64,000 bases of DNA from Aureococcus anophagefferens (GCF_000186865.1 NW_008705565.1:1041083-1105082), one strand, 5' to 3'; positions 54,742 to 64,000 are shown, counted from the stretch's first letter. Program-made: numbers and translations. Notes: generated by a model not told the origin, from the sequence alone.

Positions 54742-56379
54742 CTACTTCGCGAGGCCGAGGAAGCGCGCGACCTCGGGCTTGGAGCGGAAGATGCGGCCCG
54801 AGACGGGGTCGATGAAGATGGTGTCGCCGCGCTGGTTCTTGGCGACGTTCCAGTCGAGGACCTGCTCCCGCGTGCCGCCCTTCATGACGAGGTAGTTCGC
54901 GAGCTCGGCCGTCGCGTGCGCGCGGTTCTTGTGCTCCGGGTACTCGGCGCCGCGCTTCGTCGGCGGCGGCGGCCGCGGCGGCGGCAGGCCCAACAGCGCC
55001 GGCTCGAGGGGCACGTCGTCGATCGTGCCGTCGGCCTCGGCCTGCGGGTTCCGCGCGCGCGGCGGGTCCGCGTCGCGCGCGGCCTCGGCCCTGAGCTCCG
55101 CGCCGTCGTCGGCGATGGCCACGAAGCCCCGCGCAAAGTCGTAGGCGAGCTCGTCGGCGCGGCCGCCCTTGGCGAAGAACTCGGACACGGACTTGGCCGT
55201 GCAGTAGGCCTCGTAGGCGAGCGCCGTCTTCTTGCCCGACTTGGACGTGAGGTGCGACTTCGGGTTCGGCCAGACGAACTGGAGCGCCGCGTCGCGGGGC
55301 GCGAGGTCGTCGTCGATGCGCGCGCGCCAGTACTTCTTCTGCGTCGACTCGGCCTTGGCGGGGCCCGGCGGGGAAGCGACCGCGGCGCGCTTCGACGCCG
55401 CGAGCGCGAGCCTCAACTCCGTCTCCTCGGGCTCCTCCTCCTCGGACCGGCCGCGCTTCTTGATGGGGCGCCTCGCCGCGATCCGCGCGTCGTCGCGGCG
55501 CTCGAAGGTGAGCGCCAACGGCCGCGGCCGCGACCGGAGCCCCGCGACCCACGCGTCCCAGACGGCTTCGTCGCGCGTCCGCGCGACGTTTTCGCCGTCG
55601 ACGAGCGCGAGGCGGTCGCCGGGCTTGACGCGGCCGTGGGCGACGGAGCTCGCGAAGACCTCGGCGACGACGACGTCGCCCGCCGCGTCGGCCTCGACGG
55701 AGATGCCGAGCGCGGGCCCGGGGAACGTGACGTCGACGCGCGCGTCGCCGGACGGACCCGGCCGCGCGAGGGCCGCGGCCTCGCGCGCGGCCTCGGCGGC
55801 GCGGGCGCGGGACACGTTCTCCGCCGACGCCTTGCGCTTGATCCAGTTCGTGATCTTCGTGTAGTAGTGCTGCACGAGCGGCGCCGGCGGCGGCGCCGGC
55901 TCGCCGGCGCCGTCCGGCGCGTCGCCCTCGGCGCGCGCGCGGCCCGCCTCGGCCCCGTGCCGGGACGCGTGGTGCTCCCGGGCGAACTGCCGCGCGAGCG
56001 CGCCGTGCGCCGGCCCGTGGATCGCGAGCGCGGCCGCGTCGCCGGGGTCGGCCTCGTGCGCGCGCTTCCGCGCCTCCAGGAGCTTGCGCTGGTCCGGCGT
56101 GAAGTGCAGGGGCTTGCTCCGGTCCGGCGCGGGGGGCGACGCGCCGGGGGACACCTCGCCGGGCGCGCCGCCGGGCGCCGCCTCGACGGAGCCGAACCGC
56201 ATCTCCACGGCCGGCGCCTCGCTCGGCGGGGGCGACGGCTCCGTCGGCGTCGGGGCCGCCGGGGCGTCGGCGTCGGCGTCGCGCGCGGGCGGCGGCGACA
56301 CGTCCTCGGCCTCGCTGACGGGCGCCACGTCCGCCTCGGCGCGCGCTTCGGCCATCGGAGAGGAACTCGCTTCGGCCAT
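54742..56379 (-). CDS. PDZ-domain protein of unknown function
   Basis: 545 residues from the ATG at 56379 (another in-frame ATG at 56355). A Pro/Ala/Glu-rich N-terminus precedes a segment with HFTPDQRKLLEARKRAHEADPGD and QHYYTKITNWIKRKASAEN. A PDZ-like domain covers about 215-300: VDVTFPGPALGISVEAD (GLGF-type loop replaced by ALGI), VVVAEVFASSVAHGRVKPGDRLALVDGENV. Then comes a basic nuclear-localisation-like stretch (RRPIKKRGRS). The C-terminal third has ALQFVWPNPKSHLTSKSGKKTALAYEAY and ends with an MBD-like or DNA-binding-like piece (IFIDPVSGRIFRSKPEVARFL). Chromatin adaptor or signalling scaffold are both possible; no firm function. Confidence 0.65.
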   Translation of the reverse strand: MAEASSSPMAEARAEADVAPVSEAEDVSPPPARDADADAPAAPTPTEPSPPPSEAPAVEMRFGSVEAAPGGAPGEVSPGASPPAPDRSKPLHFTPDQRKLLEARKRAHEADPGDAAALAIHGPAHGALARQFAREHHASRHGAEAGRARAEGDAPDGAGEPAPPPAPLVQHYYTKITNWIKRKASAENVSRARAAEAAREAAALARPGPSGDARVDVTFPGPALGISVEADAAGDVVVAEVFASSVAHGRVKPGDRLALVDGENVARTRDEAVWDAWVAGLRSRPRPLALTFERRDDARIAARRPIKKRGRSEEEEPEETELRLALAASKRAAVASPPGPAKAESTQKKYWRARIDDDLAPRDAALQFVWPNPKSHLTSKSGKKTALAYEAYCTAKSVSEFFAKGGRADELAYDFARGFVAIADDGAELRAEAARDADPPRARNPQAEADGTIDDVPLEPALLGLPPPRPPPPTKRGAEYPEHKNRAHATAELANYLVMKGGTREQVLDWNVAKNQRGDTIFIDPVSGRIFRSKPEVARFLGLAK

Positions 56380-56554
56380 CGAGAGCGCGCTTCCGGCCGG
56401 GCCGAAAGCCGAAAGTGAGGATATCAAGTTGCACCCCAACGGGCCGAAAACTTTTTGGAAAAAAAGGACGCTCAGGCCGCATCTCGCGCGACGCGCACGC
56501 AGCTCCTCTGCTCCCCCCCCCTGCTCCCTCTCGAACAAAAACCCGGGGTTACGA

Positions 56555-57313
56555 TCATCGCGACGGCGGCGGCGCGGAGAAGATCGTGAGCGCGAGCGCG
56601 AGGGCCACCGCGAGGCCCTTGGCCGCGACGTCGATCTCCGCCGGGGGCCGCTTGCGGACCGAGGCGACGATCTGGCCGATGTAGGACACGTGGACGACGG
56701 CCGCCGCGAGCAGGAACTGGGACAGGATTCCCGGCAGCGCCATCGCGGGGTCGCGGAGCGCGCGCTGCGCGCGCATGGCGCGGGCGTAGGAGCCGAGCTC
56801 CGTGGCGAGCAGCGAGACCTGGATCAACAAATTCGGCCCGATGCGGAAGGCCTGGAGCGTCGGGTCGGGCCGCAGGATGAGGAACGCCGCGGACGCCTCG
56901 TTGAACGAGATGAGCAGGATGAGGCTGCACCACTCCTCGTGCTGGACGAGGGCGCGGCCCTGCGTCGCTCCGCAGCAGGCGAGCATGCAGCCGCCGACGA
57001 GGGCGAGGGGCAGGTGGTGCTCGAGGAAGTTGCGGCGCGTCCAGTGGTACATCGTCGTCGCGCCGCCGGCCGCCGCGAGCGCCGTCTCCGCGCCGTAGAG
57101 CGCGAGCAGCGCGCCGAAGTCGCGGAAGAGCGCGTCCGGGTCCGCGTGGCCGTCGGCGATGATGCGCCGCAGGTGCGTCGCGCCGCGGCAGGACAGCGCG
57201 AGGTAGAGGCCGCAGACGACGGCGCAGACGGCCCGCGGCGCCTCGGCGAGGAACTCCTTGCCGAGCGGCGGCGGCGCGGCGCCGCCGTCGACGGTCGCGG
57301 GCGGCCGGCACAT
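56555..57313 (-). CDS. Multi-span membrane protein, TLC-like
   Basis: 252 residues from the ATG at 57313. About six hydrophobic segments are visible (AVCAVVCGLYLALS, FGALLALYGAETALAAAGG, LPLALVGGCMLACCGA, WCSLILLISFNEASAAFLIL, ILSQFLLAAAVVHVSYIGQIV, GLAVALALALTIF). The second and third flank FLEHHLPLAL, and the fourth contains HEEWCSLILL and NEASAAF. This HH plus acidic order resembles the TLC (TRAM-LAG1-CLN8) domain of lipid-related ER proteins. The match is by topology and few residues, so the family is tentative. It is divergent from the channel gene (250 bp). Confidence 0.6.
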   Translation of the reverse strand: MCRPPATVDGGAAPPPLGKEFLAEAPRAVCAVVCGLYLALSCRGATHLRRIIADGHADPDALFRDFGALLALYGAETALAAAGGATTMYHWTRRNFLEHHLPLALVGGCMLACCGATQGRALVQHEEWCSLILLISFNEASAAFLILRPDPTLQAFRIGPNLLIQVSLLATELGSYARAMRAQRALRDPAMALPGILSQFLLAAAVVHVSYIGQIVASVRKRPPAEIDVAAKGLAVALALALTIFSAPPPSR

Positions 57314-57563
57314 GCCGCGGGCGTCGGCGTCGCTGATTCACGAGGCGAACAACGAGCGCATCGCGATTCGATGGGCCGGTGCCGCACCAACCTCGAATAT
57401 CGGCTCCTTCGGCCTCATAGATACCCATCAAACTAGCTGCCCGGCGCGCGATTGCATTGTGATCGACGCCGCTGTAGCTGCTCCGAGGTGGGCGACCGCC
57501 GGCGGGCGACAGCGGGCCGTCGACGTGGCGGTCTTTACCTAGGGTGGGCGGTGTCCGCCCGCC

Positions 57564-60500
57564 ATGGTGCTCCCGAAGCGGAAGAAGGAAAATCATGGGG
57601 CCCTGGGCCACAAGAAGAACAAGGTCGTGCCCGTGCAGGGCAAGGTCGGCGCGCAGCGGCGCGGGTCGACGAGCCGGTCCAGCATGCGCACGCTCGAGGC
57701 GCACCGGCGGTCCTCCGTGATCATGGAGTCGACGCTCGCGTCGACGAAGCTCAGCGGCGCGCACAAGGACGACTTCGCCAAGGCCGCCGAGGCGGTGAGG
57801 AGCTACCGGCGGACGCAGATGACCCTCTTCCGCGACCAGCCGCGGCTCGCGGACATCCAGGGCGACGGCGGCGAGGAGGAGGACGACGACGACGACGAGG
57901 AGGAGAACGACGGCGACCTGCCCTTCCTCATCATCCATCCGACGTGCGACCCCAAGATCTACTGGGATCTGTACGTGTCCATCTGCATCGTCTGGTCGAC
58001 CATGTCCGTGCCCTACGGCATCGGCTTCGGCGTCATGGCGTCCATGAAGTGCCTGCCGGGCCTCTTCATCATCGACTCCATCGTCGACCTCAGCTTCATG
58101 GTCGACATCACGCTCTGCTTCTTCACGGCGTACCGCGATCCGCTCACGGGGCGGCTGGAGACGTCGCGGTCCGCGATCGCGAAGCGCTACATGAAGTTCC
58201 CGAGCGGCGCCTTCTTCGTCGACTTCGCGTCGACCTTCCCCCTCGACTTCATCCAGAAGGGCGGCGACGTCAACCTGCCGTGCGACGGCGAGTCGAACGA
58301 GGGCTCCGCGGGGTCGCCCGCGCTGCGGATCCTGAAGATGCTGAGGATCGTGCGCGTCGCCAAGCTCGCGAAGCTCGCGAAGCTGCTGAAGCTGAAGAAC
58401 GCCAAGGGCAAGGACGAGGACGCGGCCATGAAGACGACGATCCACCCGGCGTTCGGCTCCGTGTCGCGTCTGCTCCTCCAGCTCTTCTTCATCGGCCACT
58501 GGGTCGCCTGCGCGCGCCACTACCTGACCCTGAGCGGGCCGACGAGCAACTGGAAGACGGTCATGGAGGGCGACCGCGGCGAGAAGTTCGCGCTCAAGGG
58601 CCACGCGTACCTCGTGTCCATGTACTGGGTCTTCACGACGATGACGACGGTGGGCTACGGCGACGTGCCCGTCGTCGGCGACCGGGAGAAGCTCCTGGCC
58701 ATCTTCGCCATGATCGTCGGCGGCGCGTGCTTCGGCTACATCATGGGCACGATCACGTCCATGCTCGAGAACTTCGACCAGTCGCAGACGCTCTTCCGCG
58801 AGCGCGTGGACCAGATCAAGGACTACGTGTACGACCGCCAGTTCCCGCCCGTGCTCTCGACGAAGATCGTGCGCCACGTCAAGTACGTCTACACGAAGCA
58901 CACGTGCTTCGACACGGACCGCATCTACCCGTCCATCCCGACGGGCCTCCGCTACGATCTCATCCACATGATCCACGCGGACCTCATCAAATCCGCGAGC
59001 TTCCTCCGCGACTCGCCGCGGCCCTTCGCGGCGATCGTCGCGCCGAAGATGATCCCCATCCACGCGCCGGACGGCGAGTTCGTCTTCTTCGACGGCGAGG
59101 TCGCGACGCACCTCATGTGCGTCTTCGCGGGCGCCGCGCGCGCGGTCTGCCGCCTCGACGCGGAGGACCGCGGCAAGCACGAGGGCCGGCGGACGCTGGA
59201 CGTGCGCGACTACGCGCCCGGCGACCTCATCGGGGCGCCGGCGCTCCTGCTGACGTCGACGTACAACGTCAACTGCGTCGCCGTCGAGCCCGCGGACCTC
59301 TACATGCTGCCCAAGGAGGATCTGTTGGACGCGCTCGCCGAGTTCCCGGACGTGCACCGGCGCCTCTACCGCGCGGCCGTCAAGGAGCACAAGGACATCG
59401 CCGTGCTGGCGACGGGCGGGAACCCGGACGACGCGCAGTCGCCCGGCGCGGACCTCAAGCAGGCCGCGGAGACGCTCGTGGGCAGCCCGCGCTGGGTCGA
59501 GCAGCAGGCGTCGCTGCGGGGGTTGGCCGCGGAGGCGGCGGCGGCGGCGGACGCCGGAAGCAAGGTCGCGCGGTCGTCGCTGCACCTGCTGCACCCGGCG
59601 AAATTCTCGCTCGTCTACCCCGTCACGTCGTTGCCGCCGCCGGACCAGTCGACGCCGCGCGAGCCCGGGAAGAAGCGAAAGGGGGGCGTTTCGGGCGACG
59701 ACGACGAGAGCGACGAGGACGACGACGAGGACGACCCGTCCGTCGTGAAGAAGCGGGGCCGCGGCACCCTCGCGGTCATGCGCGCGGCGGCGTCGTTCCG
59801 CGGCGCCGCGCGCCAGGCGTCCAAGCTCAAGCAGGCCGACGCGTCGCCGGGCAAGGGCGAGGAGAAGACGCCGGAGCGCGCGGCGTCCTTCTCCGGGTCG
59901 GAGACCGTCGCCGAGGACCCGGCGGCGCCGAGCCCGTCGGGCGCGCCGCTCCGCAAGGCCAAGTCGCTGCTCGTCGGCGCGCTCGACGCCGCGCGCGCGG
60001 CGTCGGAGGCCCCGACGCCCGGCGACGGCGCGGCGAGCCCCGCCGGCGCCCTGTCGCCGTTGAGCGTGGGCACGGCCGAGGGCGGCGAGGGCGCGCTGAG
60101 CCCCGGGTCCGCGGCGTCGCCGGCCGTTGCCAAGTCGCCGCTGGACCTCAAGGTCAAGTTCTCCATGGCCGCGAAGAACGCCGCCGCCAAGAGCGCCCTG
60201 CTCAAGTCCTTCAGCTCCGGCGGCTTCAAGTCCTTCGACCAGGCCGACGAGGAGCCCGAGGCGCCCGTGAACATGACGCCGGGCGAGCTCTGGCGCGCGA
60301 AGCGCGTGCTGCACCCGGAGGCGAAGCCCAAGATCGGCTGGGACTTGTTCGTCTGCGTCCTCATCATCTACAGCGTCCTCGACGCCATCTACCGCATGTG
60401 CTTTCTGGTGCAGGCGGCGGGCGCGTGGTTAGCCATCGAGTGGTGCATCACGTCGGCCTTCGGCCTCGACTTCCTCATCAACTTCAACACGGCCTACATG

Positions 60501-62324
60501 AAGGAGATGACCTTAGTCTACGACCGGCGCCGCATCGCGCGCCACTACTCGAAGGGCTGGATGTTCATCGACGTCATGTCGACGGTGCCGTTCTCGAAGA
60601 TCGTCACGGGCTACCCCCTACTGTCGCAGCTCAAGATCTTGAAGGGCTTACGGTTGGTGCGCCTCGCCAAGCTCACGCGCGTGCTCAAGATGCGGAATCT
60701 GGTCGACGCCCTCGAGGAGAAGCTCGGCGTGAACCCGGCGTTTTTTAAACTGGTCAAGCCCCTCGTGATCATGCTCTTCGCGGCGCACATCTTCGCGTCC
60801 GTGTTCTTCCTGCTGGGCATCAAGTACGAGCGCTGCCCGAAGAAGGCGTCCTGGGTCGACAACGTGTGCCTCTGGAAGGCCGACGACCTGTGCTCGTCGG
60901 GGACGTCCTTCGACCCGGACTACAAGGAGTGCCGCGCGGCCGTCTACGCGAACAACGCGACGGCGCCGCCGTCGCCCGCGCCCGAGGACGACGCCTGCGG
61001 CGGCTGCAGCGGGAAGCGCATCCGCGAGGCGGACCTCTACACGAAGTACATCACGTCGCTCTACTGGGCCGTGGCGACGATGACGACCGTCGGCTACGGC
61101 GACGTCGGCCCGTCGACGGAGCACCGCGGCGGCATGATCATGGTCATCGTCGCCCAGGTCACGGGCACCATGCTCTTCGCCTACGTCGTCGGCATCATGA
61201 TCGACATCATCACGAACCTGGACCCCATCGACCGCCAGCGGCGCCAGGACCTCGAGGTCATCCGCGAGTACATCAAGGACCGGCAGCTGCCCGAGGCCAT
61301 CGGCAAGGCGCTGCTCCACAACCACGACTGGCACGTCCAGTTCGGGTCCGTCTTCGACGAGCCGGCGCTGCTCTGCGTGCTGCCGCCCCACGTGCGGAAC
61401 CAGGCCTACCTCTTCGCGCACCGGTCGACGCTCGGCGCGTGCCCGATCCTCTGCCGCGTCGAGCGCGCCTTCTCGGGGAGCCTGTTCGTCCTCGTGTCCC
61501 GTCTAAAGCCCGCGGCCTTCACGGTGAACCAGCGCGTGAACCACCCGCGGTTCAACTGCCGCGAGTTCCACATGATCATCGACGGCGCGGTCCTCGTCAC
61601 GGACCGCTTCAAGACGGAGCTCAACGGCGTCACCAAGGCGAAGTTGGACGCGGAGTGCACGCCCCAGCTCCTGTCGAAGCGGGACCACTTTGGCTTCGCG
61701 ACGATCTTCATGGACGCGTCCGTCGACTTCGTCGTCAACGTCGAGGTCGTCGCGACGGCCGTGACGCACACGCTGTTCCTGAACCGCGACGCCTGGGACG
61801 CGCTCGAGGGCACCTACAAGGCCCTCACGCACCACGTCGAGGCCCTGGCGGCGTCGCCGGCGGACATGGAGCGCTGGCTCTACGTGCCCCCGGCGCACCG
61901 CGACGAGTCGAAGCGCCGCCTCACCGCGTCCGCGAGCTACCGCGAGGCCCACGACTCCAAGCTCGAATCCGAGGCCGCGGAGCTCGCGGAGAAGGCCGAG
62001 GCGGCGCGCCTCGCCGAGGAACACGCGGACTCCGTCGCGTCGGGCGACGGCGACGACCGCGGCGTCGAGATGGGGGCCGTCGCGCCCGCGCCCGTCGAGC
62101 CCGCGGCGCACCGGACGGGCGCGGCGGTGCTGTCGCCCCTCGGCGCCGCCGCGCCCGTGGTTTCCCCCGAGGCGCCCGCCGCCGCCGAGGAGGAGAAGCC
62201 GGCCGAGCCCGCGGCCGCGGAGCCCGACGCCGACGGCCGGGCGACGCCGCCCGCGGACGACGACGCGAGCATCGTGCAGCTCCCCGCCGACGAGGAGGTA
62301 GCTGGCGAAGCCTCGGCGGAGTAA
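57564..62324 (+). CDS. Tandem two-module voltage/cyclic-nucleotide-gated-type K+ channel
   Basis: A 1586-residue single-exon protein with two complete six-helix channel modules. Module 1: S1 from about residue 132 (WDLYVSICIVWSTM), basic S4 (ILKMLRIVRVAKLAKLAKLLKL), pore TTVGYGD near 362, then a C-linker and CNBD-like region (about 420-610). A disordered, Ser/Pro/acidic linker of some 300 residues follows. Module 2: S1 near 922 (WDLFVCVLIIYSVLD), S4 (LKGLRLVRLAKLTRVLKM), pore TTVGYGD near 1177, C-linker, and a second, diverged CNBD (about 1250-1450). The tail is Ala/Glu-rich. Both filters are GYG, so K+ selectivity is expected. Each chain would supply two subunits, so a dimer could form one pore; this is inference. 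The family is EAG/HCN/plant-Shaker-like. Confidence 0.9.
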   Translation: MVLPKRKKENHGALGHKKNKVVPVQGKVGAQRRGSTSRSSMRTLEAHRRSSVIMESTLASTKLSGAHKDDFAKAAEAVRSYRRTQMTLFRDQPRLADIQGDGGEEEDDDDDEEENDGDLPFLIIHPTCDPKIYWDLYVSICIVWSTMSVPYGIGFGVMASMKCLPGLFIIDSIVDLSFMVDITLCFFTAYRDPLTGRLETSRSAIAKRYMKFPSGAFFVDFASTFPLDFIQKGGDVNLPCDGESNEGSAGSPALRILKMLRIVRVAKLAKLAKLLKLKNAKGKDEDAAMKTTIHPAFGSVSRLLLQLFFIGHWVACARHYLTLSGPTSNWKTVMEGDRGEKFALKGHAYLVSMYWVFTTMTTVGYGDVPVVGDREKLLAIFAMIVGGACFGYIMGTITSMLENFDQSQTLFRERVDQIKDYVYDRQFPPVLSTKIVRHVKYVYTKHTCFDTDRIYPSIPTGLRYDLIHMIHADLIKSASFLRDSPRPFAAIVAPKMIPIHAPDGEFVFFDGEVATHLMCVFAGAARAVCRLDAEDRGKHEGRRTLDVRDYAPGDLIGAPALLLTSTYNVNCVAVEPADLYMLPKEDLLDALAEFPDVHRRLYRAAVKEHKDIAVLATGGNPDDAQSPGADLKQAAETLVGSPRWVEQQASLRGLAAEAAAAADAGSKVARSSLHLLHPAKFSLVYPVTSLPPPDQSTPREPGKKRKGGVSGDDDESDEDDDEDDPSVVKKRGRGTLAVMRAAASFRGAARQASKLKQADASPGKGEEKTPERAASFSGSETVAEDPAAPSPSGAPLRKAKSLLVGALDAARAASEAPTPGDGAASPAGALSPLSVGTAEGGEGALSPGSAASPAVAKSPLDLKVKFSMAAKNAAAKSALLKSFSSGGFKSFDQADEEPEAPVNMTPGELWRAKRVLHPEAKPKIGWDLFVCVLIIYSVLDAIYRMCFLVQAAGAWLAIEWCITSAFGLDFLINFNTAYMKEMTLVYDRRRIARHYSKGWMFIDVMSTVPFSKIVTGYPLLSQLKILKGLRLVRLAKLTRVLKMRNLVDALEEKLGVNPAFFKLVKPLVIMLFAAHIFASVFFLLGIKYERCPKKASWVDNVCLWKADDLCSSGTSFDPDYKECRAAVYANNATAPPSPAPEDDACGGCSGKRIREADLYTKYITSLYWAVATMTTVGYGDVGPSTEHRGGMIMVIVAQVTGTMLFAYVVGIMIDIITNLDPIDRQRRQDLEVIREYIKDRQLPEAIGKALLHNHDWHVQFGSVFDEPALLCVLPPHVRNQAYLFAHRSTLGACPILCRVERAFSGSLFVLVSRLKPAAFTVNQRVNHPRFNCREFHMIIDGAVLVTDRFKTELNGVTKAKLDAECTPQLLSKRDHFGFATIFMDASVDFVVNVEVVATAVTHTLFLNRDAWDALEGTYKALTHHVEALAASPADMERWLYVPPAHRDESKRRLTASASYREAHDSKLESEAAELAEKAEAARLAEEHADSVASGDGDDRGVEMGAVAPAPVEPAAHRTGAAVLSPLGAAAPVVSPEAPAAAEEEKPAEPAAAEPDADGRATPPADDDASIVQLPADEEVAGEASAE

Positions 62325-62464
62325 GATGTGTTGGTTTCGACTTTGGGAGGGTCTAGGAACCGGATGCCCTCACGGCGAGGCAGCAGAAAGCCCGGCATGG
62401 CAGAAGCCCGGGGACATGTGGTTTAGTCGCGCGCCGCTTCTTCTATGTGCAATGCGTGGGGCGC

Positions 62465-63256
62465 CTAGACCTGGTCCTGCTTCACGAGGCGGAGGTACTC
62501 GATCTTCGACGGCACGTCGCACGTGTGGTAGCCCGGGTAGGAAGCGTCGGCCTCCTCCTTGGACACCGTCGGCAGGAGAAAGACGGAGCCCTTGAACTCG
62601 TCGGTGGTCTTGCCATCGACGACGAGCTCCGCGTGGTTGTTGGGCCAGTTCGCGGGCGTCGCGATGGACTTCTCGTAGGAGAGCTTGAGCGCCTCGACGC
62701 AGCGGACGATCTCGTCCATGTTGCGGCCGACGCAGGCCGGGTAGTTGAGCGCGAGCATGAGCTTGTTCTCCGGGTTGACGATGAAGACCGCGCGGATCGT
62801 GAGCGGCAGGTCCTGCTCGTCGGACGTCGCGGGGTCGATCATGCCGTAGGCCGTCGAGATCGCGCGGTCCGCGTCGCCGATGATGGGGAACTTCACCTCG
62901 ATCTTGTTCTCGCAGTGCGCGACGACGTCCGCGAGCCACTCCTCGTGCGACTTGACGGGGTCCACGGAGAGCGTCGCGACGAGGCAGTCCATGGCCTGCA
63001 GGTCGTCGTACTTGAGCGCGAGGCGCCCGATCTCCGTCGTGCAGACGGGCGTGAAGTCCGCCGGGTGGCTGAAGAGGATGGCCCACTTGCCCTTCTTCCA
63101 CTCGTGGAACGAGGGCATGTCGCCGTGCGTCGTCTCGGCGCTGAAGTCGGGCACGACGTTGCCGAGGCGGAGCGACGCGTCCGACGACGTCTCCGGGTAG
63201 AGGCTCATGTACAGCTCCGTGCCCGTCTTCATCTCCGACATGGCGCCCTTGCACAT
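62465..63256 (-). CDS. 1-Cys peroxiredoxin (PRDX6 type)
   Basis: 263 residues. The peroxidatic cysteine is in FSHPADFTPVCTTEIGRLA, and supporting motifs are GNVVPDFSAETTHG, DPVKSHEEW, FPIIGDADRAIS, YGMIDP, RAVFIVNP and the YPACVGRN loop with its conserved Arg. The C-terminal extension has the PRDX6 form (VATPANWPNNHAELVV-like IATPANWP, then LLPTVSKEEAD and KIEYLRLV). No resolving cysteine in the VCP motif is seen, which marks the 1-Cys group. It reduces H2O2 and lipid peroxides. Starts at 63256 or, five codons in, at 63241. No targeting leader, so probably cytosolic. It is convergent with the channel gene. Confidence 0.95.
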   Translation of the reverse strand: MCKGAMSEMKTGTELYMSLYPETSSDASLRLGNVVPDFSAETTHGDMPSFHEWKKGKWAILFSHPADFTPVCTTEIGRLALKYDDLQAMDCLVATLSVDPVKSHEEWLADVVAHCENKIEVKFPIIGDADRAISTAYGMIDPATSDEQDLPLTIRAVFIVNPENKLMLALNYPACVGRNMDEIVRCVEALKLSYEKSIATPANWPNNHAELVVDGKTTDEFKGSVFLLPTVSKEEADASYPGYHTCDVPSKIEYLRLVKQDQV

Positions 63257-63585
63257 CTGGCGCTTCGCGAGCGCGACCGGCTGGACCTGCGAGTTGCGTT
63301 GCCGCGTTTTGGTCTCGATTTCCTTCCTCTGCTTCTCTCTTTTCCGAGACGCAATTCATGCCCTTCGCGCGGCATCGCGTTGCGCGAAACGATGGACGCC
63401 GAGCAAGACGCGACGGGCGGCGATGTTGAGAGCGCGTGAGAGCATATTTGCTTGCGAGTTGGTTGGCAGCGACGACGCTGGTGACTTCCTTTGCGGTGGA
63501 AAGCTTCCGTGGCTTCGCGGCCACTCGTGCTGTTTCCTCCTGTGGCAACTGCACTTCGAGAGAGCGGAAGTTCAACGAAATTAGA
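63257..63585. other. Intergenic region upstream of the peroxiredoxin
   Basis: 329 bp containing the peroxiredoxin promoter and the 3' flank of the DUF1989 gene. T/C-rich tract near 63305-63345 (TGGTCTCGATTTCCTTCCTC). A short plus-strand ORF exists but shows no protein-like sequence. Nothing else seen. Confidence 0.4.
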
Positions 63586-64000
63586 TCACGGCGTGCGCAG
63601 CCCGTGCCCCCCAGCATAGGAGCTCACAGCTGGACTCCCGGTCCAGCGCGCGAGGTCGTCGGCGTGCGGCGCGAGCACGTCGACGCGGAGCGGGTAGCAC
63701 GCCGTCGCGTCGTCGGAGTGGGACGCGCTGCAGTCGCCGCCCGGGCACGCGGAGAGCGCGCCGAGGAGGTCGACCTCGGCGAAGAACTCGATGTAGTCGC
63801 CGGCGCGCGCGGGCGACGCCTTCATGAAGTAGCGGTGGTCTTTGTCGAAGCCCGTGGCCATGAAGACGTTGAGCACGTCGTGCACGTGGAGCTCCGCTTC
63901 CTCGGGCGCGAGGCCCTCGTGCGCCGCGAGCGCGCGCGTGAGGTTCGAGTGGCAGCAGTTGTCGTAGTCGACGCCGCGGAGCACGGCGTTCGTGTAGGGG
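63586..64000 (-). CDS. DUF1989 / urea-carboxylase-associated family protein (partial, 5' end outside window)
   Basis: The last 138 codons of a gene that starts beyond the window. Family marks: DYDNCCHSNLTRAL (paired Cys in a metal-like site), DVLNVFMATGFDKD, ARAGDYIEFFAEVDLLGALSACPGGDC and YPLRVDVLAP. The DUF1989 family is often encoded near urea carboxylase and allophanate hydrolase in bacteria, where paired members are thought to aid urea carboxylation; in eukaryotic algae the role is not settled. An ATG-like internal start seen at 63984 is not the true start, since the frame continues upstream (PYTNAVLRG). Confidence 0.8.
   Translation of the reverse strand, partial: PYTNAVLRGVDYDNCCHSNLTRALAAHEGLAPEEAELHVHDVLNVFMATGFDKDHRYFMKASPARAGDYIEFFAEVDLLGALSACPGGDCSASHSDDATACYPLRVDVLAPHADDLARWTGSPAVSSYAGGHGLRTP

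Noticed and set aside
56472..60314. A 1280-codon minus-strand ORF opposite the channel and TLC-like genes
   Set aside because: Low-complexity Arg/Val/Leu/Asp antisense shadow of real genes; no domains.

Overview
This window is nuclear DNA from a GC-rich, gene-dense, secondary-plastid alga, most likely a stramenopile of the pelagophyte type (Aureococcus-like). The gene content is plainly eukaryotic: COG5, eL24, SmG, HYDIN, a Qb-SNARE, UPF3 and MTH1-like proteins. Coding sequence has near-saturated G/C third positions. Intergenic gaps are short, most genes have no intron or one, and several products (IspD, a fibrillin, two unknowns) start with a signal peptide followed by an Ala-Phe or Ala-Tyr style junction typical of ochrophyte plastid targeting. 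The species assignment is inference; no marker gene proves it.

Layout. 1-10 kb: partial COG5, a small unknown protein, a UBL/F-box/WWE protein, a C2 membrane protein split by an introner, a coiled-coil protein, an MGMT-like alkyltransferase-like protein beside an unknown ORF, and an SLC25 carrier. 10.3-25.4 kb: one uninterrupted 5010-codon HYDIN reading frame. 25.4-35.5 kb: a 0.95-kb inverted repeat pair, each arm with an intact tRNA-Arg(ACG), bracketing a MYND/RING/Sel1 protein, an EF-hand phosphoesterase, eL24 and a spliced glycosyltransferase-61-like gene. Next to the right arm lie an interstitial TTAGGG tract and a minisatellite. 35.7-45.8 kb: a J-domain protein, YHS protein, IspD, Kir channel with introner, ankyrin-TPR protein, SmG, a plastid-type unknown and a fibrillin. 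45.8-57.3 kb: a BRCT protein, a plastid-type unknown, a TNFAIP8-like plus RGS fusion with introner, a Vti1-like SNARE, an MTH1-like Nudix protein, a membrane-anchored aldo/keto reductase, a UPF3-like protein, a PDZ protein and a TLC-like membrane protein. 57.5-64 kb: a tandem two-module CNBD-type K+ channel, a 1-Cys peroxiredoxin and a partial DUF1989 protein.

The most striking signal is a family of introner elements, DNA-transposon-like units that are themselves introns. Three copies of 191-192 bp, in unrelated genes at 4748, 39823 and 50017, are about 93% alike by eye. They share CWGGGCAG terminal inverted repeats and 8-bp target-site duplications, all lie in sense orientation, and all restore reading frame exactly. 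In each, the 5' splice dinucleotide comes from the duplicated target (GT once, GC twice) and the 3' AG from the element's own terminal repeat. A fourth, 154-bp intron at 33757 in the glycosyltransferase gene has different inverted repeats but shares a core motif with the other three, and looks like an older or sister family. Ordinary introns here are tiny (about 43-60 nt), and many begin with GC rather than GT.

Genes mostly alternate in direction, with several head-to-head pairs separated by only 23-120 bp, so bidirectional promoters are probably common. There are no operons. High GC removes stop codons, so long antisense and alternate-frame ORFs are everywhere; they were treated as shadows.
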